64,000 nt of DNA from Levilactobacillus suantsaii (GCF_004115745.1 NZ_QXIL01000003.1:62001-126000), one strand, 5' to 3'. Shown: positions 1 through 9,357, counted from the first letter of the stretch. The notes: generated from the sequence alone by a model not told the origin. Numbers and translations are program-made.

Positions 1-66
1 TTCGGTGATTCGATTGGTACTTTGTAACAGACTGTAGGTGCTGAAGACTTGTAATGGCACAAACAC
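1..66 (-). CDS. dnaE: DNA polymerase III alpha subunit, N-terminal fragment (cut by window start)
   Basis: Only the first 22 codons are present. They open with a GTG at 66 and run in frame to base 1, reading VFVPLQVFSTYSLLQSTNRI and two more residues. This resembles the extreme N-terminus of Firmicute DnaE, where the first PHP-domain strand has the form F-x-x-L-Q-V-x-S-x-Y-S-L-L. DnaE is the replicative polymerase subunit that extends primers and works with PolC. A GGGGAG ribosome-binding site lies about 8 bases before the GTG, and a TATAAT box lies at 96-101. The identification rests on this short similarity, so another PHP-domain protein is possible. Confidence 0.6.
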   Translation of the reverse strand, partial: MFVPLQVFSTYSLLQSTNRITE

Positions 67-95
67 GTCGCTTTCTCCCCTTCCTAGTTTGCTCT

Positions 96-101
96 ATTAT
101 A
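96..101 (-). promoter_or_regulatory. -10 box upstream of dnaE
   Basis: A perfect TATAAT on the minus strand lies about 30 bases before the GTG start of dnaE. No good -35 hexamer is visible 17 bases upstream, because that position is occupied by the ugp terminator stem. Confidence 0.55.
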
Positions 102-105
102 CCAG

Positions 106-139
106 AAAAACGCGCTCGTTTAACTGCAAACGAACGCGT
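106..139 (-). terminator. Intrinsic terminator of the ugp operon
   Basis: On the minus strand a 12-bp stem (ACGCGTTCGTTT paired with AAACGAGCGCGT, one mismatch) is followed by TTTTT. It lies about 30 bases downstream of the ugpQ stop codon and just before the dnaE -10 box. Confidence 0.85.
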
Positions 140-170
140 GTTCTGAATTTTATCTTGAGGGGTAACAGTC

Positions 171-869
171 TTATTTGACCAATAACATCCGGTCACGTAA
201 CCGCGTCATGGTCATAAAATCATCCGTGAAAATACCAGCGACTTGTTGCTGAAACAACTCATAAGCTTCAGCAGGCTCATCGACCGTCCAAATTCGTTCC
301 GTTACCGGAATATCGGCTTGGTAATGCTTTAAATGTAATCCCTCGAGGTGTTCGTTAGTCACAAACGCCTTGGCGTTCACCACCGGTTTCCCAGTCAACC
401 AGCAACAAGCCTCGTCGGGTGCCAACAACTGGCAAGCCTTTAAGGATGGCAGGTAAAACGACGAGAAAATCACGGGCCGCGCAAGGGTCACGGTATCTAG
501 CATATCCAAAACGATCTTCTCAATCCCTGGGTAGCGAACTTTGTTGGTCTTAAACTCTAGGTTGAGCTGCACATCCTGGTCGCCCACTAACGCTAACAGT
601 TCCGCTAACGTGGGAATTACTTCGCCACGATCCAAGTGAAACTGTCGTAGTTCCGCTAGGGTGTAATCCTTAATGAACCCTTTGCCATCAGTGGTCCGGT
701 TGAGCTTTTCGTCATGCATGATGACGGGGACTCGATCCTTCGTCAGTTGAACATCAAACTCCAAGCCATCGATGTGGTGGGCCAACGCATAGTCGAACCC
801 GGCTAAACTATTCTCTGGGAATTGCGCTGGATACCCCCGGTGGCCAAAAATTGCCGTGCGGATTGCCAT
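171..869 (-). CDS. ugpQ: Glycerophosphodiester phosphodiesterase (GDPD), cytoplasmic UgpQ type
   Basis: This 232-residue enzyme hydrolyses glycerophosphodiesters, such as deacylated phospholipid or teichoic-acid fragments, to glycerol 3-phosphate and an alcohol. The GDPD signature is visible: H10-R11-G12 with E19-N20 near the N-terminus, then the E-x-D metal-binding pair (EFDVQLTKD), the catalytic H-D of IMHDEKL, and ELNLEFKTN-type residues later. No signal peptide or membrane segment is present, so it acts in the cytoplasm. An upstream in-frame start exists at 884, but ATG at 869 has GAGGAG immediately before it and matches the family N-terminus. It is the last gene of the ugpC-A-E-B-Q operon, 53 bases after ugpB, so it probably processes diesters imported by that transporter. 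Confidence 0.9.
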   Translation of the reverse strand: MAIRTAIFGHRGYPAQFPENSLAGFDYALAHHIDGLEFDVQLTKDRVPVIMHDEKLNRTTDGKGFIKDYTLAELRQFHLDRGEVIPTLAELLALVGDQDVQLNLEFKTNKVRYPGIEKIVLDMLDTVTLARPVIFSSFYLPSLKACQLLAPDEACCWLTGKPVVNAKAFVTNEHLEGLHLKHYQADIPVTERIWTVDEPAEAYELFQQQVAGIFTDDFMTMTRLRDRMLLVK

Positions 870-922
870 AATTTTCCTCCTCATAACCCTTCTTTTAACT
901 GATCAACGCCACCTTAACTTAC

Positions 923-2287
923 TCAAGAATAGCCGTTAGACCGATTATTATTGCTGATGTAACTATTCATTGATTTCTGGGCGGTAGCCAATGCTTTTTG
1001 TGGGTCACTCCCCTGATAAATCTGTTCCATGGCCGTTTGGGTCAGGATCCGGGCCTGAATCAAGCCCTGTAAAAAGATACCCGAGTTGGTATTGTTCGGC
1101 GTAGCGGCGCGCAATTGTTCTCCTGGAACTTTAGTTGCCGGCAACTTTTGATAAAGTGCCTGTAATTCCGGTTCCTTTTGCGAATCCTTGTTCAACGCCA
1201 AGTACCCGGTCGCAACTTGCCAAGCCGCCTGATTCTTAGCCGTCAGCAAGTACTTGATGAAGTCCCAAGCCCCCCGTTGAACGTGGGTCGTCTTGTCGTT
1301 AGAGATCCACAGCGAGGCGCCCCCAATGGCGACTCCGTTGGCTTTTTGACCATCCGGATGCGGGTAATAAGTGATGCCCAATTTGTCCGGGTTACCCTTG
1401 GTCAGTTGCCCAATCGTAGCCGAGCTTTGGAGAAACATCCCCAACCGGCCCGATAAGAAGCTCGCCGTTTCGTTATTAACAGCGTTGGCGCCGGCCCCGT
1501 AGTTCACGAAGCTGCCGCGCTTCAAATTCGTTTGGATCCACTGCATAGTCTGGACTGCCGCCGGTCCGGTGAAGTTAACGGCCGTTGGGGTCCCAGCATG
1601 CCCGTCTTCCCGGTTAGCTAATGACTCCCCCGAGTTAGCCAGGAACTGTTCGAACAGCCAGCCATAGATTTCCACGGTGATCCCCTGGACCTTTTTATGC
1701 GAGCGGGTCATTAACTGAGTCGCCACCCGGGTGATATCCTGATACGACGGGTTGACCGGCGGTGGCGTGATCCCGTACTTTTTCAGTAACGTCGCGTTAT
1801 AGTACAGGACCGGTTGTGACGTATTGAACGGCATCGAGAGTTGCACTCCTTTATTGGCGTAAAAGGCGCGGGCCCCCGACGCAATCTTTTGGACCGGATA
1901 ATGGTCCTCGTCGATAAACTTTTGGACCGGCGTGGTGTACCCCGTGTGGTGCAACTGGCTAGTCGAGATATCCATCGATTGGAAGACCGCCGGTGAGGCA
2001 TCAGTCCCGTGAGTATCGATGATCTTCTGGACCGCCTCATTATAGTTCCCTTCAAATTCGGGAACGACTTCATACTTTGTTTGTGAGTGGTTAAAATTTT
2101 TGACCAACGTCAATAATTCTTGCTGGGCAGGACCGGTCATTTCGTGCCAAAAAACCACTTTCGTCCGGGTATTGGCCTGAGCCGTGGTCGCCCGCTGATG
2201 CGTGGCCCACCCTAAGCCAATAGCAGCCACAATAATCAGACACAGGCCAGCTAATCCCCAGCGTTCCCAGTTACGTATCCGTCGCAT
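923..2287 (-). CDS. ugpB: Glycerol-3-phosphate ABC transporter, substrate-binding protein
   Basis: This 454-residue extracellular solute-binding protein (family 1) captures sn-glycerol 3-phosphate or glycerophosphodiesters for the UgpAEC importer. The N-terminus has basic residues, then a hydrophobic stretch at about residues 11-27, then the mature domain opening with VVFWHEMTGP, as in UgpB proteins. The single cysteine (about residue 17) sits inside the hydrophobic segment and lacks a lipobox before it. The protein may therefore be tethered by an uncleaved N-terminal helix rather than by lipid. Start choice: ATG at 2287 overlaps the ugpE stop by one base (TAATG), which suggests translational coupling. 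The longer frame to 2398 lies inside ugpE. Confidence 0.9.
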   Translation of the reverse strand: MRRIRNWERWGLAGLCLIIVAAIGLGWATHQRATTAQANTRTKVVFWHEMTGPAQQELLTLVKNFNHSQTKYEVVPEFEGNYNEAVQKIIDTHGTDASPAVFQSMDISTSQLHHTGYTTPVQKFIDEDHYPVQKIASGARAFYANKGVQLSMPFNTSQPVLYYNATLLKKYGITPPPVNPSYQDITRVATQLMTRSHKKVQGITVEIYGWLFEQFLANSGESLANREDGHAGTPTAVNFTGPAAVQTMQWIQTNLKRGSFVNYGAGANAVNNETASFLSGRLGMFLQSSATIGQLTKGNPDKLGITYYPHPDGQKANGVAIGGASLWISNDKTTHVQRGAWDFIKYLLTAKNQAAWQVATGYLALNKDSQKEPELQALYQKLPATKVPGEQLRAATPNNTNSGIFLQGLIQARILTQTAMEQIYQGSDPQKALATAQKSMNSYISNNNRSNGYS

Positions 2288-3108
2288 TATTTCGTGGCCC
2301 CTTCGTTCAACCCGTTCTTGAAGTAGTGCTGCCCAACGAACAGAACTAATAACGTTGGGATCACTACGATCACGGCACTGGCTTGGATCATCCCCCAATT
2401 GTTGAAGGTTTCTTGGGACTGCAGTTGCCGCAAACCGTCTTGCACGGGACGAAACTTATCGCTAAACGTGGTCAACATCGGCCAGAGGTATTGGTTCCAG
2501 CTTTCCAGAAAACTGTAAGCCGCCAGCGTGAAGATGCTAATGCGGGCGTAAGGTAACGCCACGCGCCAATAGAATTGCCAGTGATTCAGGCCCTCGATAT
2601 CGGCGGCTTCCTTGAGTTCCCCGGGAATCTGGCGAAATGCCTGGCGCAACATGAAAATGCCAAAGGCCGAGGTCAGAAACGGAATCACCATGACCGCGTA
2701 ATGGTTCAACAGGTTCAAGAACCGAACCGTAGCGAAGTTTGGAATCACCTCAGCTTCAAATGGGAGCATCATGGTCGCTAAAATGACGTAGAATAGGAAA
2801 TCTCGACCTTTGAATTTAAGAAAGACGAACGTGTAAGCCCCCAGTGAACAGAATAAGACCTGCGCCAACATGGTCAGCGTCGAAATCACCAGGCTGTTGA
2901 CCAGATACCGCAGAATGGCTGTCTGTTGCACCGCATCGACGTAATTGGCCAGCGAAAGGTGGGAACTGATTAGAATCCCCTTGGCAATATCAGCCGTGGG
3001 CATCAAACTGGTCCAGAAACCAAGAATAAATGGTCCTAAGATTAACAGAGCCAGGAGTCCCAAGCCTAGATACCGAAGGGATTTGTGCGTTTTGGTCAGA
3101 CTCATCAT
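2287..3108 (-). CDS. ugpE: Glycerol-3-phosphate ABC transporter permease UgpE
   Basis: This 273-residue inner-membrane subunit has about six transmembrane helices and belongs to the MalG/CUT1-type binding-protein-dependent permeases. The cytoplasmic EAA loop that docks on the ATPase is visible as EAADIEGLNHWQFYWRVALP at about residues 167-186. It forms the translocation channel with UgpA. The ATG overlaps the ugpA stop (TAATG), so translation is coupled. A second methionine follows at 3105 and could be the true start. Order and spacing make this part of the ugp operon. Confidence 0.9.
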   Translation of the reverse strand: MMSLTKTHKSLRYLGLGLLALLILGPFILGFWTSLMPTADIAKGILISSHLSLANYVDAVQQTAILRYLVNSLVISTLTMLAQVLFCSLGAYTFVFLKFKGRDFLFYVILATMMLPFEAEVIPNFATVRFLNLLNHYAVMVIPFLTSAFGIFMLRQAFRQIPGELKEAADIEGLNHWQFYWRVALPYARISIFTLAAYSFLESWNQYLWPMLTTFSDKFRPVQDGLRQLQSQETFNNWGMIQASAVIVVIPTLLVLFVGQHYFKNGLNEGATK

Positions 3109-4055
3109 TAGTAAGTCACCCGCTTTTCGAGGAATTTGAATTGCAGTAACGTGAACAAGGCAATGACCAGAGCCAAAATGATCGACTCGGCACTAGCCAT
3201 GCCATAGTTCCCGGTCAAAAAGGCATCCTTATAAACTTGGTAGACCATCAGGTTCGTCGCATTGTTCGGCCCCCCGGCGGTCATCAGATCAATCAGCCCG
3301 AAACTCTTGAACGCCCCGATCAACGTGACCGTTGCGGTAAAGAACAGCGTAGGTGAAATCATCGGCAACGTCACGTGCCAGAATTGGTACCTCTTAGACG
3401 CCCCTTCAATATCTGCTGCTTCGTACAACGTCGGGGGCACCATCTGGAGGGCCCCAAAGAGAATCAAGAAGGTGAAACCGAGGTTCATCCAGACCGTCGA
3501 AACGATGATGGCGACCATCGCCCAGCCGGGATCGGTCAACCAATTGATCACCGGTAAATGGAAGAAGGCGGCAATCTGGTCCAATAACCCGACCGAAGGA
3601 CTAAAGATGAACAGCCAGAAAATGGCTGCGACCGAGACCGAGACCCCCATCGTCGCCGAAAAGATGGTCCGGAACCACTGAATCCCGGCCAGCTTTTGAA
3701 CGGTCGCTTGCGCCAGCAAGATACCTAGCGCGAGGGTCAAAACGACGACCCCGACCACGTAGAACCCCGTTGCCGTAAGACTGGCTCGGTAAGCCGCCGA
3801 GGTCAACAAGCTCACGTAATTTTTTAAGCCCACAAAGACAGTCGGTCGCCCCACATTATTGGTTAAAAACAAGCTCAAATAGAGCGTCCGTACCATCGGG
3901 TAAAAGACAAACACGCCTAAAATCAGGAGCGATGGTCCTAAAAAAGCGGCGGCATAATACTTATCATTGACGTGGACGTTAAAGCCCTTGGCTGCTGTTT
4001 TGGCAAAGGACTTAACGGTTGGCTGCGACTTGGGAACGCTGTGTCCGGCTTCCAT
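3108..4055 (-). CDS. ugpA: Glycerol-3-phosphate ABC transporter permease UgpA
   Basis: This 315-residue CUT1-family permease (MalF-like partner of UgpE) has six or more transmembrane helices after a cytoplasmic N-terminus of about 35 residues. The EAA motif is EAADIEGASKRYQFWHVTLP at about residues 219-238. The start at 4055 lies 44 bases inside the 3' end of ugpC and is preceded by GAAAGAAGG. That overlap fits coupled expression with the ATPase. The pairing with UgpE, UgpB and UgpQ supports glycerol 3-phosphate as substrate over a sugar, but specificity is inferred from context and similarity. Confidence 0.88.
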   Translation of the reverse strand: MEAGHSVPKSQPTVKSFAKTAAKGFNVHVNDKYYAAAFLGPSLLILGVFVFYPMVRTLYLSLFLTNNVGRPTVFVGLKNYVSLLTSAAYRASLTATGFYVVGVVVLTLALGILLAQATVQKLAGIQWFRTIFSATMGVSVSVAAIFWLFIFSPSVGLLDQIAAFFHLPVINWLTDPGWAMVAIIVSTVWMNLGFTFLILFGALQMVPPTLYEAADIEGASKRYQFWHVTLPMISPTLFFTATVTLIGAFKSFGLIDLMTAGGPNNATNLMVYQVYKDAFLTGNYGMASAESIILALVIALFTLLQFKFLEKRVTY

Positions 4056-5130
4056 TGGTCATACCTTCTTTCAAAATGAATTGGGCCTGGCCTTGTGCAT
4101 CAAACACATAAACCGTCCCGGTGATCTTGACCGCTAGTTGTTCTCCGGGACGATAAGCCATGGCGGGGTCCCCCACTAATTCCAAGGCCGTCCCGTCGGC
4201 CAGTTGCGTTTCTAGTAGCATGTTAGCGCCCAGGTACTCTACCGTCTGGACTTGCACGTTAGGTGTCGCGGTGTCCCGCGGCAGAATGGTCAAGGCGTTG
4301 GGCCGAATCCCAACTGTGTAATCAGCTACCGCTAAGGGGCGGGGTAGAGGCAACTTCAACGTCTGGGCCAAAGTCAGTTCTTCATCGCCACTCACCCGTG
4401 CCGGCAAGAGGTTCATCCGGGGAGCCCCGAAGAAACTAGCCACGAACGTGTTGACTGGCTGGCTATAGATTTCGAGGGGCGTCCCAATCTGTTGCACGTG
4501 GCGGTCGTGTAGCACCATGATGTGGTCAGCCATAGTCATGGCTTCCACCTGATCATGCGTCACGTAGATCACGGTCAAGCCTAATTTTTGCTGGAGGTTC
4601 CGCAATTCGGTACGCATCTTGACCCGCAACTGGGCGTCAAGGTTCGAGAGCGGTTCGTCCATCAAACAAATCTTGGCGTCACTGGCCACCGCACGGGCCA
4701 GTGCGAACCGTTGCCGTTGCCCACCGGAAAGGTCGCGGGGCTTACGATCCTTGAATTCGGTGAGGTTGACCAGTTCCAAGGCTCGATTGACGCGGTCAGC
4801 CACTTCAGCTGCTGGGAACTTACGAGCTTTCAGTCCAAACCCAACGTTATCTGTGACCGATAGAAACGGAAAGAGCGCGTAACTTTGAAACACCATCGTG
4901 AGCTTACGATCCTTGGGCGGCAGATTCGTTGCGACTTGACCATCGATGGTCAACTCGCCTGCCGAAATGGGAATCAACCCAGCAATCATACGTAATAACG
5001 TACTTTTCCCACATCCTGACGGGCCGACGATAGCGAAGAACTCACCACTTTCGATTTCCGCTTGAACGTCGCGTAAAACCCAATCCTCAGCGTGATATGC
5101 CTTACTGAGGCCATCCAATTTAATTGACAT
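4012..5130 (-). CDS. ugpC: Glycerol-3-phosphate ABC transporter ATP-binding protein
   Basis: This 372-residue ATPase energises the importer. Visible motifs are Walker A GPSGCGKST (residues 36-44), Q-loop FQSYALFP (about 81-88), signature LSGGQRQR (134-141), Walker B ICLMDEP (154-160) and H-loop VTHDQ. After about residue 235 comes a C-terminal OB-fold (TOBE) regulatory domain typical of MalK/UgpC. The frame is open further upstream to 5229, but ATG at 5130, reading MSIKLDGL, has GGGAAG about 8 bases before it and matches the family. It is first in the ugpC-A-E-B-Q operon. Repeats resembling phosphate-regulator sites lie upstream at 5164-5204. Confidence 0.9.
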   Translation of the reverse strand: MSIKLDGLSKAYHAEDWVLRDVQAEIESGEFFAIVGPSGCGKSTLLRMIAGLIPISAGELTIDGQVATNLPPKDRKLTMVFQSYALFPFLSVTDNVGFGLKARKFPAAEVADRVNRALELVNLTEFKDRKPRDLSGGQRQRFALARAVASDAKICLMDEPLSNLDAQLRVKMRTELRNLQQKLGLTVIYVTHDQVEAMTMADHIMVLHDRHVQQIGTPLEIYSQPVNTFVASFFGAPRMNLLPARVSGDEELTLAQTLKLPLPRPLAVADYTVGIRPNALTILPRDTATPNVQVQTVEYLGANMLLETQLADGTALELVGDPAMAYRPGEQLAVKITGTVYVFDAQGQAQFILKEGMTNGSRTQRSQVAANR

Positions 5131-5163
5131 CTTGCCACTTCCCTTATTAAAAACTAGTCTCAG

Positions 5164-5204
5164 TGTAAGGAAAGCATGTAAAGGACCCGTATGTTCCGTG
5201 TAAA
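5164..5204 (-). promoter_or_regulatory. TTTACA-type direct repeats upstream of ugpC
   Basis: On the minus strand two exact TTTACA hexamers (5199-5204 and 5177-5182) lie 22 bases apart, followed by CTTACA (5164-5169) 13 bases further on. Repeats of T-T-A/T-A-C-A type with roughly helical spacing are how PhoP-family regulators bind in Firmicutes, and ugp operons are often phosphate-controlled. No unambiguous promoter is visible and the spacing does not match the Bacillus consensus, so regulator identity is a guess. Confidence 0.3.
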
Positions 5205-5264
5205 TGGTTTGTATTATCCCCGCAACCAACCACCGGCAACGGTAAGCTCAGTGAACAATCCATT

Positions 5265-5312
5265 AAAAAAAGCCCCGCCTCCACGGCCTGAATGGCCATT
5301 GAGACTGGGCTT
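5265..5312 (-). terminator. Intrinsic terminator of clpB
   Basis: The minus strand carries AAGCCC...GAGGCGGGGCTT as an interrupted stem with an inner GGCCATTCAGGCC hairpin, followed by TTTTTTT. It starts about 12 bases after the clpB stop. Confidence 0.8.
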
Positions 5313-5323
5313 ATACTGCGTTG

Positions 5324-7939
5324 TTACTGTTGAACTTCGGCGGGCGTTTGCACTTGATGCGTGAACGTCAGTTGATCATCCGCCACGTCGATGGTGATCA
5401 AGCTGTGAGCAGGAATCTCACCCGCAATCAACAACTTGGCCAACGGCGTCTCGACGTGGGTGGTGATGAACCGTTGCAATGGTCGCGCCCCGTAAGCTGG
5501 CAGGTACCCAGCTTGGGCAATCCATTGTTGGGCCGCTGGCGTGATGGTCAAGTCTAACTGTTGTTCATGCAGGCGCGTCGCTAACCGGGCGACCAATTTG
5601 ACCACGATTTGTTGGACGTCGGCTAACGTCAGTGGCGTGAACATGATGGTCTCATCGATCCGGTTCAAAAATTCGGGCCGGAAGTGTGTTTGCAACAATC
5701 GAGCGACCTGTTCTTGCGCGTCCTTGGTCAGTTTTCCCTGGTCATCGGTCCCTTGTAACAGGATGTCGGACCCCAAGTTCGAGGTCATGATCAAGATCGT
5801 GTTCTTGAAGTCCACGGTCCGACCCTGACTATCCGTCAAGCGGCCATCGTCTAAGACCTGTAATAACAAGTTAAAGACGTCCGGATGTGCTTTTTCCACC
5901 TCATCAAACAAGACGATGGTGTACGGGTTACGCCGGACGGCCTCGGTTAGTTGGCCCCCTTCTTCGTAGCCCACGTAACCGGGCGCTGCACCAACTAGCC
6001 GGGACACGGATTCCTTTTCCATGTATTCGCTCATGTCGATACGGACCATGTGATCTTCGCTGTCGAATAAGTTAGCGGCCAACGCTTTGGCCAGTTCTGT
6101 CTTTCCGACCCCGGTCGGACCTAAGAAGAGAAATGAGCCCAACGGTTTGGTCGGATCCTGTAACCCGGCGCGGGACCGCAGGACGGCATCCGCCACGGCA
6201 GCTACGGCTTGGTCCTGGCCCACGACCCGGTCATGCAACCGGTCACCTAATTTCAAAAGCTTTTCGCGTTCGCCTTGGACCAACCGAGTGACCGGGATCC
6301 CCGTCATCCGACTGACCACGGCCGCGATTTCGTTCGCCGTCACGGATTCGGAGACCAGCCACTTCTTTTGATGGTTGCGGGCTTCCAGTTCCGTCAGTTC
6401 CTTTTCCAGCTGCGGAATAGTCCCGTGTTGGAGCTTAGCCGCCTTGGTCAGGTCGTACTGACTTTCGGCGTCAGTCAATTCGCGCTTGGCCCGGTCAATT
6501 TCGGTCTTCTTGGTCCCGAGTTGTTGGATTGCCGTCTTTTCGTCCGTCCACTGAGCGCTCAAACGGTCGACCTTCTCCTTGATGTCGGCCAGTTGCTTGG
6601 TGAGTTCTTGTAAGCGAGTCTTCGATGCGGCGTCGGTCTCTTGCTTCAATGCCGTTTGTTCGACCTGCATCCGCATCATCTGACGCTGGGCTTGGTCCAG
6701 TTCGGTTGGTGCCGAGTTCATCTCGACCCGAATCGAAGCCGAGGCTTCATCCACCAGGTCGATGGCCTTGTCGGGCAAGAAACGGTCGGTCAAATAGCGG
6801 TTCGACAACTTAGCGGCCGCTACCAGGGCATTGTCGTGAATGCGGACCCCGTGATGGATTTCGAAGCGTTCGCGAATCCCCCGCAGAATCGTGACCGTGT
6901 CGGCCACGCTGGGTTCGTCGACCACGACTCGCTGGAACCGGCGGGCCAAGGCCTTATCTTTTTCCATGTATTCCCGGTACTCATCGAGCGTGGTGGCCCC
7001 AATCAGGTGAAGCTCACCGCGAGCTAGCATTGGTTTCAAGAGGTTCCCGGCGTCCATGCTGCCTTCCGCCTTACCAGCCCCCACAATGTTGTGAATTTCG
7101 TCGATGAACATGATGATTTGACCGTCGCTCTTGGTGACTGCCTTTAAGACGGCCTTCAAGCGTTCCTCAAATTCACCGCGGTACTTGGCCCCGGCAATCA
7201 ATGCGCCCATATCGAGGGAAAAGATAGTCTTGTCTTTCAAGTTGTCGGGCACGTCGCCGCGCACGATTCGTTGGGCCAAGCCCTCCACGATGGCGGTCTT
7301 CCCAACGCCGGCTTCCCCAATCAAGACGGGGTTGTTTTTGGTTTTCCGTGACAAGATCCGAATCACGGACAAGATTTCGTCATCCCGGCCAATGATCGGG
7401 TCGATTTTTCCACTGCGCATAGCTTGGACTAAATCAATTCCGTACTTCTTCAAGGCCTGGTACTGGGATTCCTGATTTTTCGAGGTGACTCGTTCGCCGT
7501 TGCGAACTTGGTCCACGGCCAGCTTTAATTGTTTAGTGGTCAAACCTTGTTGCTTCAAGTAGTCGGTCAGGCTTTCCCCACTTAACTGCATCAGCGCCAA
7601 GACCACCATGTCGATAGCCAAGTACTCATCATGGTAACTGTCCTTCAACTGGTCGGCCTGTTGCAACAGAGTGGTCAAATTATTGGAAAAGGTCTGACCA
7701 TATTGCACGTTACTGCCCGTGACCTGACTGATACCGTCCAGTTCTCGGTCGAGTTCAGCGTCCAACTGCGCAACGTCAACGCCAGCCGATTCAAAGAGCT
7801 GGCGAGCTAATTCACCTAGTTGAATCAAAAATTTAAATAGGTGTGCCACCGTGACCGCTTGGTGTCGCCGGGTGACCGCAATCCGTTGGGCCTCCCCTAA
7901 GGCGTCCGTCAAGGCTTGCGTCATTTTTTCTGGATTCAT
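5324..7939 (-). CDS. clpB: ATP-dependent disaggregase ClpB
   Basis: This 871-residue Hsp100 chaperone threads aggregated proteins through a hexameric ring and works with DnaK-DnaJ-GrpE, encoded at 55756-59573. Domain order: Clp N domain (about 1-150), first AAA+ module with Walker A GEAGVGKT (about 206), coiled-coil middle domain (about 400-530, rich in Q, E and K), second AAA+ module with Walker A GPTGVGKT (about 607), and a C-terminal D2-small domain ending near ARPLQRFI. The length is normal for ClpB, and the long middle domain separates it from ClpC/ClpE. ATG at 7939 has GGAGGAAGAG before it. A perfect CtsR operator and a structured leader lie upstream, so it is heat-inducible by relief of CtsR repression. 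Confidence 0.97.
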   Translation of the reverse strand: MNPEKMTQALTDALGEAQRIAVTRRHQAVTVAHLFKFLIQLGELARQLFESAGVDVAQLDAELDRELDGISQVTGSNVQYGQTFSNNLTTLLQQADQLKDSYHDEYLAIDMVVLALMQLSGESLTDYLKQQGLTTKQLKLAVDQVRNGERVTSKNQESQYQALKKYGIDLVQAMRSGKIDPIIGRDDEILSVIRILSRKTKNNPVLIGEAGVGKTAIVEGLAQRIVRGDVPDNLKDKTIFSLDMGALIAGAKYRGEFEERLKAVLKAVTKSDGQIIMFIDEIHNIVGAGKAEGSMDAGNLLKPMLARGELHLIGATTLDEYREYMEKDKALARRFQRVVVDEPSVADTVTILRGIRERFEIHHGVRIHDNALVAAAKLSNRYLTDRFLPDKAIDLVDEASASIRVEMNSAPTELDQAQRQMMRMQVEQTALKQETDAASKTRLQELTKQLADIKEKVDRLSAQWTDEKTAIQQLGTKKTEIDRAKRELTDAESQYDLTKAAKLQHGTIPQLEKELTELEARNHQKKWLVSESVTANEIAAVVSRMTGIPVTRLVQGEREKLLKLGDRLHDRVVGQDQAVAAVADAVLRSRAGLQDPTKPLGSFLFLGPTGVGKTELAKALAANLFDSEDHMVRIDMSEYMEKESVSRLVGAAPGYVGYEEGGQLTEAVRRNPYTIVLFDEVEKAHPDVFNLLLQVLDDGRLTDSQGRTVDFKNTILIMTSNLGSDILLQGTDDQGKLTKDAQEQVARLLQTHFRPEFLNRIDETIMFTPLTLADVQQIVVKLVARLATRLHEQQLDLTITPAAQQWIAQAGYLPAYGARPLQRFITTHVETPLAKLLIAGEIPAHSLITIDVADDQLTFTHQVQTPAEVQQ

Positions 7940-7956
7940 ATCTCTTCCTCCGTTTC

Positions 7957-8010
7957 AACTTAGACTTAAGTTGTGGCTAAAAAAGAGGCCCCGTTAAGGT
8001 CACCTCAATT
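7957..8010 (-). promoter_or_regulatory. clpB leader with terminator-like hairpin and second hairpin
   Basis: Reading the minus strand downstream of the clpB promoter, GAGG...CCTC (8006-7985, with an inner CC/GG pair) is followed directly by six T (7984-7979). A second perfect 7-bp hairpin, CAACTTA-AGTC-TAAGTTG, then lies just upstream of the ribosome-binding site. The first could be the pepT terminator, but it sits inside the clpB transcript, so clpB polymerases must pass it. Confidence 0.5.
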
Positions 8011-8019
8011 TTCACTCAT

Positions 8020-8047
8020 ATTCTAACTGATTTAAGCTGAAATTCAA
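8020..8047 (-). promoter_or_regulatory. Promoter of clpB
   Basis: On the minus strand -35 TTGAAT (8042-8047) and -10 TAGAAT (8020-8025) are separated by 16 bases. The CtsR operator abuts the -35 region, where bound repressor would block polymerase. Confidence 0.65.
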
Positions 8048-8052
8048 AATAA

Positions 8053-8069
8053 TTTGACCAAATTTGACC
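8053..8069 (-). promoter_or_regulatory. CtsR operator
   Basis: The sequence GGTCAAA-TTT-GGTCAAA on the minus strand exactly matches the CtsR heptad direct repeat with a 3-base spacer. CtsR is the class III heat-shock repressor of Firmicutes. The site lies immediately upstream of the clpB -35 box, and it also lies just past the pepT stop codon. Confidence 0.92.
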
Positions 8070-8076
8070 AATTAAT

Positions 8077-9327
8077 TTAAGCGCGTTGTTCCGCTAAGGT
8101 CACAATCTTTAACAAAACGTCGGTCGCCCGTTCCATGGTTTGTTCGGAAACGTACTCGTAGCGCCCGTGCATGTTCTCGCCCCCGGCAAACAGGTTCGGC
8201 GTTGGCAAGCCCATGAAGGAAATCTTGGACCCATCCGTACCACCCCGAACCGGGAAAATCAACGGCTTGATTTGTAAGGCTTCCATAGCGTCTTTAGCCA
8301 AATCGACCACGGTCATATTCTTTTCGATGATCTCACGCATATTGTAATACTGGTCCTTGATGGTGACTTCCAAACGCTTTTGACCGTAAGCCCGGTTCAT
8401 CCGGTCGGCGATGCCCTGGAAGAGCCGTTTGCGGTCTTCGAAGAGTTGCCGGTCGTGGTCGCGGATGATGTAGCTGAGTTGGGCCGTGTCCACATCCCCC
8501 GTGATGCGGTAGAGATGGAAGAACCCTTCCCGGCCTTCAGTCGTTTCGGGCCGGTCATGCGCTGGCAAAGCCGCGTGAAAGTCCATGGCAACTTGCGATG
8601 CGTTGACCATCACGCCCTTCGCCTCGGCCGGGTGAACGTTGGTCCCAGTTATTTTGACCTGAGCATCCGCGGCGTTAAACGTTTCGTACTCCAATTGCCC
8701 CAAAGGTCCGCCATCGACGGTGTAGGCCAAATCGGCACCAAAGTCCGCCACGTCAAAGTGGTCCGCCCCGGTCCCGACTTCTTCGTCGGGACCCAGACCA
8801 ATCTCGATTTCACCGTGCTTGATTTCCGGGTGGGCCAACAGATATTCTGCGGCCGCCATGATTTCGGCGACTCCGGACTTATCGTCGGCGCCTAGTAGCG
8901 TGGTCCCGTCGGTGGTAATCAGGGTGTCTCCTTGGTAATTTTTCAAATTCGGGAACACGGCGGGGTCTAACTGGTACTTGCCCGCCTCATCTAAATTAAT
9001 GACGGATTGCCCATCATAGTCTTTCACGATTTGCGGCTGAATGTTTTCGGCGTTAAAGTCTGCCGTATCGAAATGGGCAATGAACCCAACCTTTTTGACC
9101 GCTTTATCCGTGTTTGCCGGTAGCGTCGCGTAAACGTAGGCCGATTGTGAGTTGATGTGCACGTTACTTAAGCCAATCGCCTTCAGGTCTTTGACCAAAC
9201 GTTGCGCAAAGTCCGTCAGCCGTGGCGTTGACGGAATCGTGGTCGAGGCCGGGTCCGAGCGGGTGTTCACTTTCACGTAATCTAAAAATCGCGGAATCAG
9301 GTTTGCATACTTCGTCAATTCAATCAT
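8077..9327 (-). CDS. pepT: Peptidase T (tripeptide aminopeptidase)
   Basis: This 416-residue M20B-family zinc peptidase removes the N-terminal residue from tripeptides in the cytoplasm, the last stage of peptide use in lactic acid bacteria. Zinc and catalytic motifs are visible: HFDTADF (His ligand and catalytic Asp, about 85), GADDKSG (bridging Asp, about 146), PDEEVGTG (catalytic Glu and Glu ligand, about 180), and a late HGRYEYVS His ligand. The start is uncertain. ATG at 9327 is directly abutted by its AAAGG, whereas a TTG at 9318, reading [11 protein letters not shown], has the same AAAGG at 9 bases and aligns with the usual PepT start (M-x-x-Y-x-N-L-I-P-R-F). It stands alone between nif3 and clpB. 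Confidence 0.93.
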   Translation of the reverse strand: MIELTKYANLIPRFLDYVKVNTRSDPASTTIPSTPRLTDFAQRLVKDLKAIGLSNVHINSQSAYVYATLPANTDKAVKKVGFIAHFDTADFNAENIQPQIVKDYDGQSVINLDEAGKYQLDPAVFPNLKNYQGDTLITTDGTTLLGADDKSGVAEIMAAAEYLLAHPEIKHGEIEIGLGPDEEVGTGADHFDVADFGADLAYTVDGGPLGQLEYETFNAADAQVKITGTNVHPAEAKGVMVNASQVAMDFHAALPAHDRPETTEGREGFFHLYRITGDVDTAQLSYIIRDHDRQLFEDRKRLFQGIADRMNRAYGQKRLEVTIKDQYYNMREIIEKNMTVVDLAKDAMEALQIKPLIFPVRGGTDGSKISFMGLPTPNLFAGGENMHGRYEYVSEQTMERATDVLLKIVTLAEQRA

Positions 9328-9357
9328 CCTTTCATTTTTTACTCGTGTGATTAGCAG

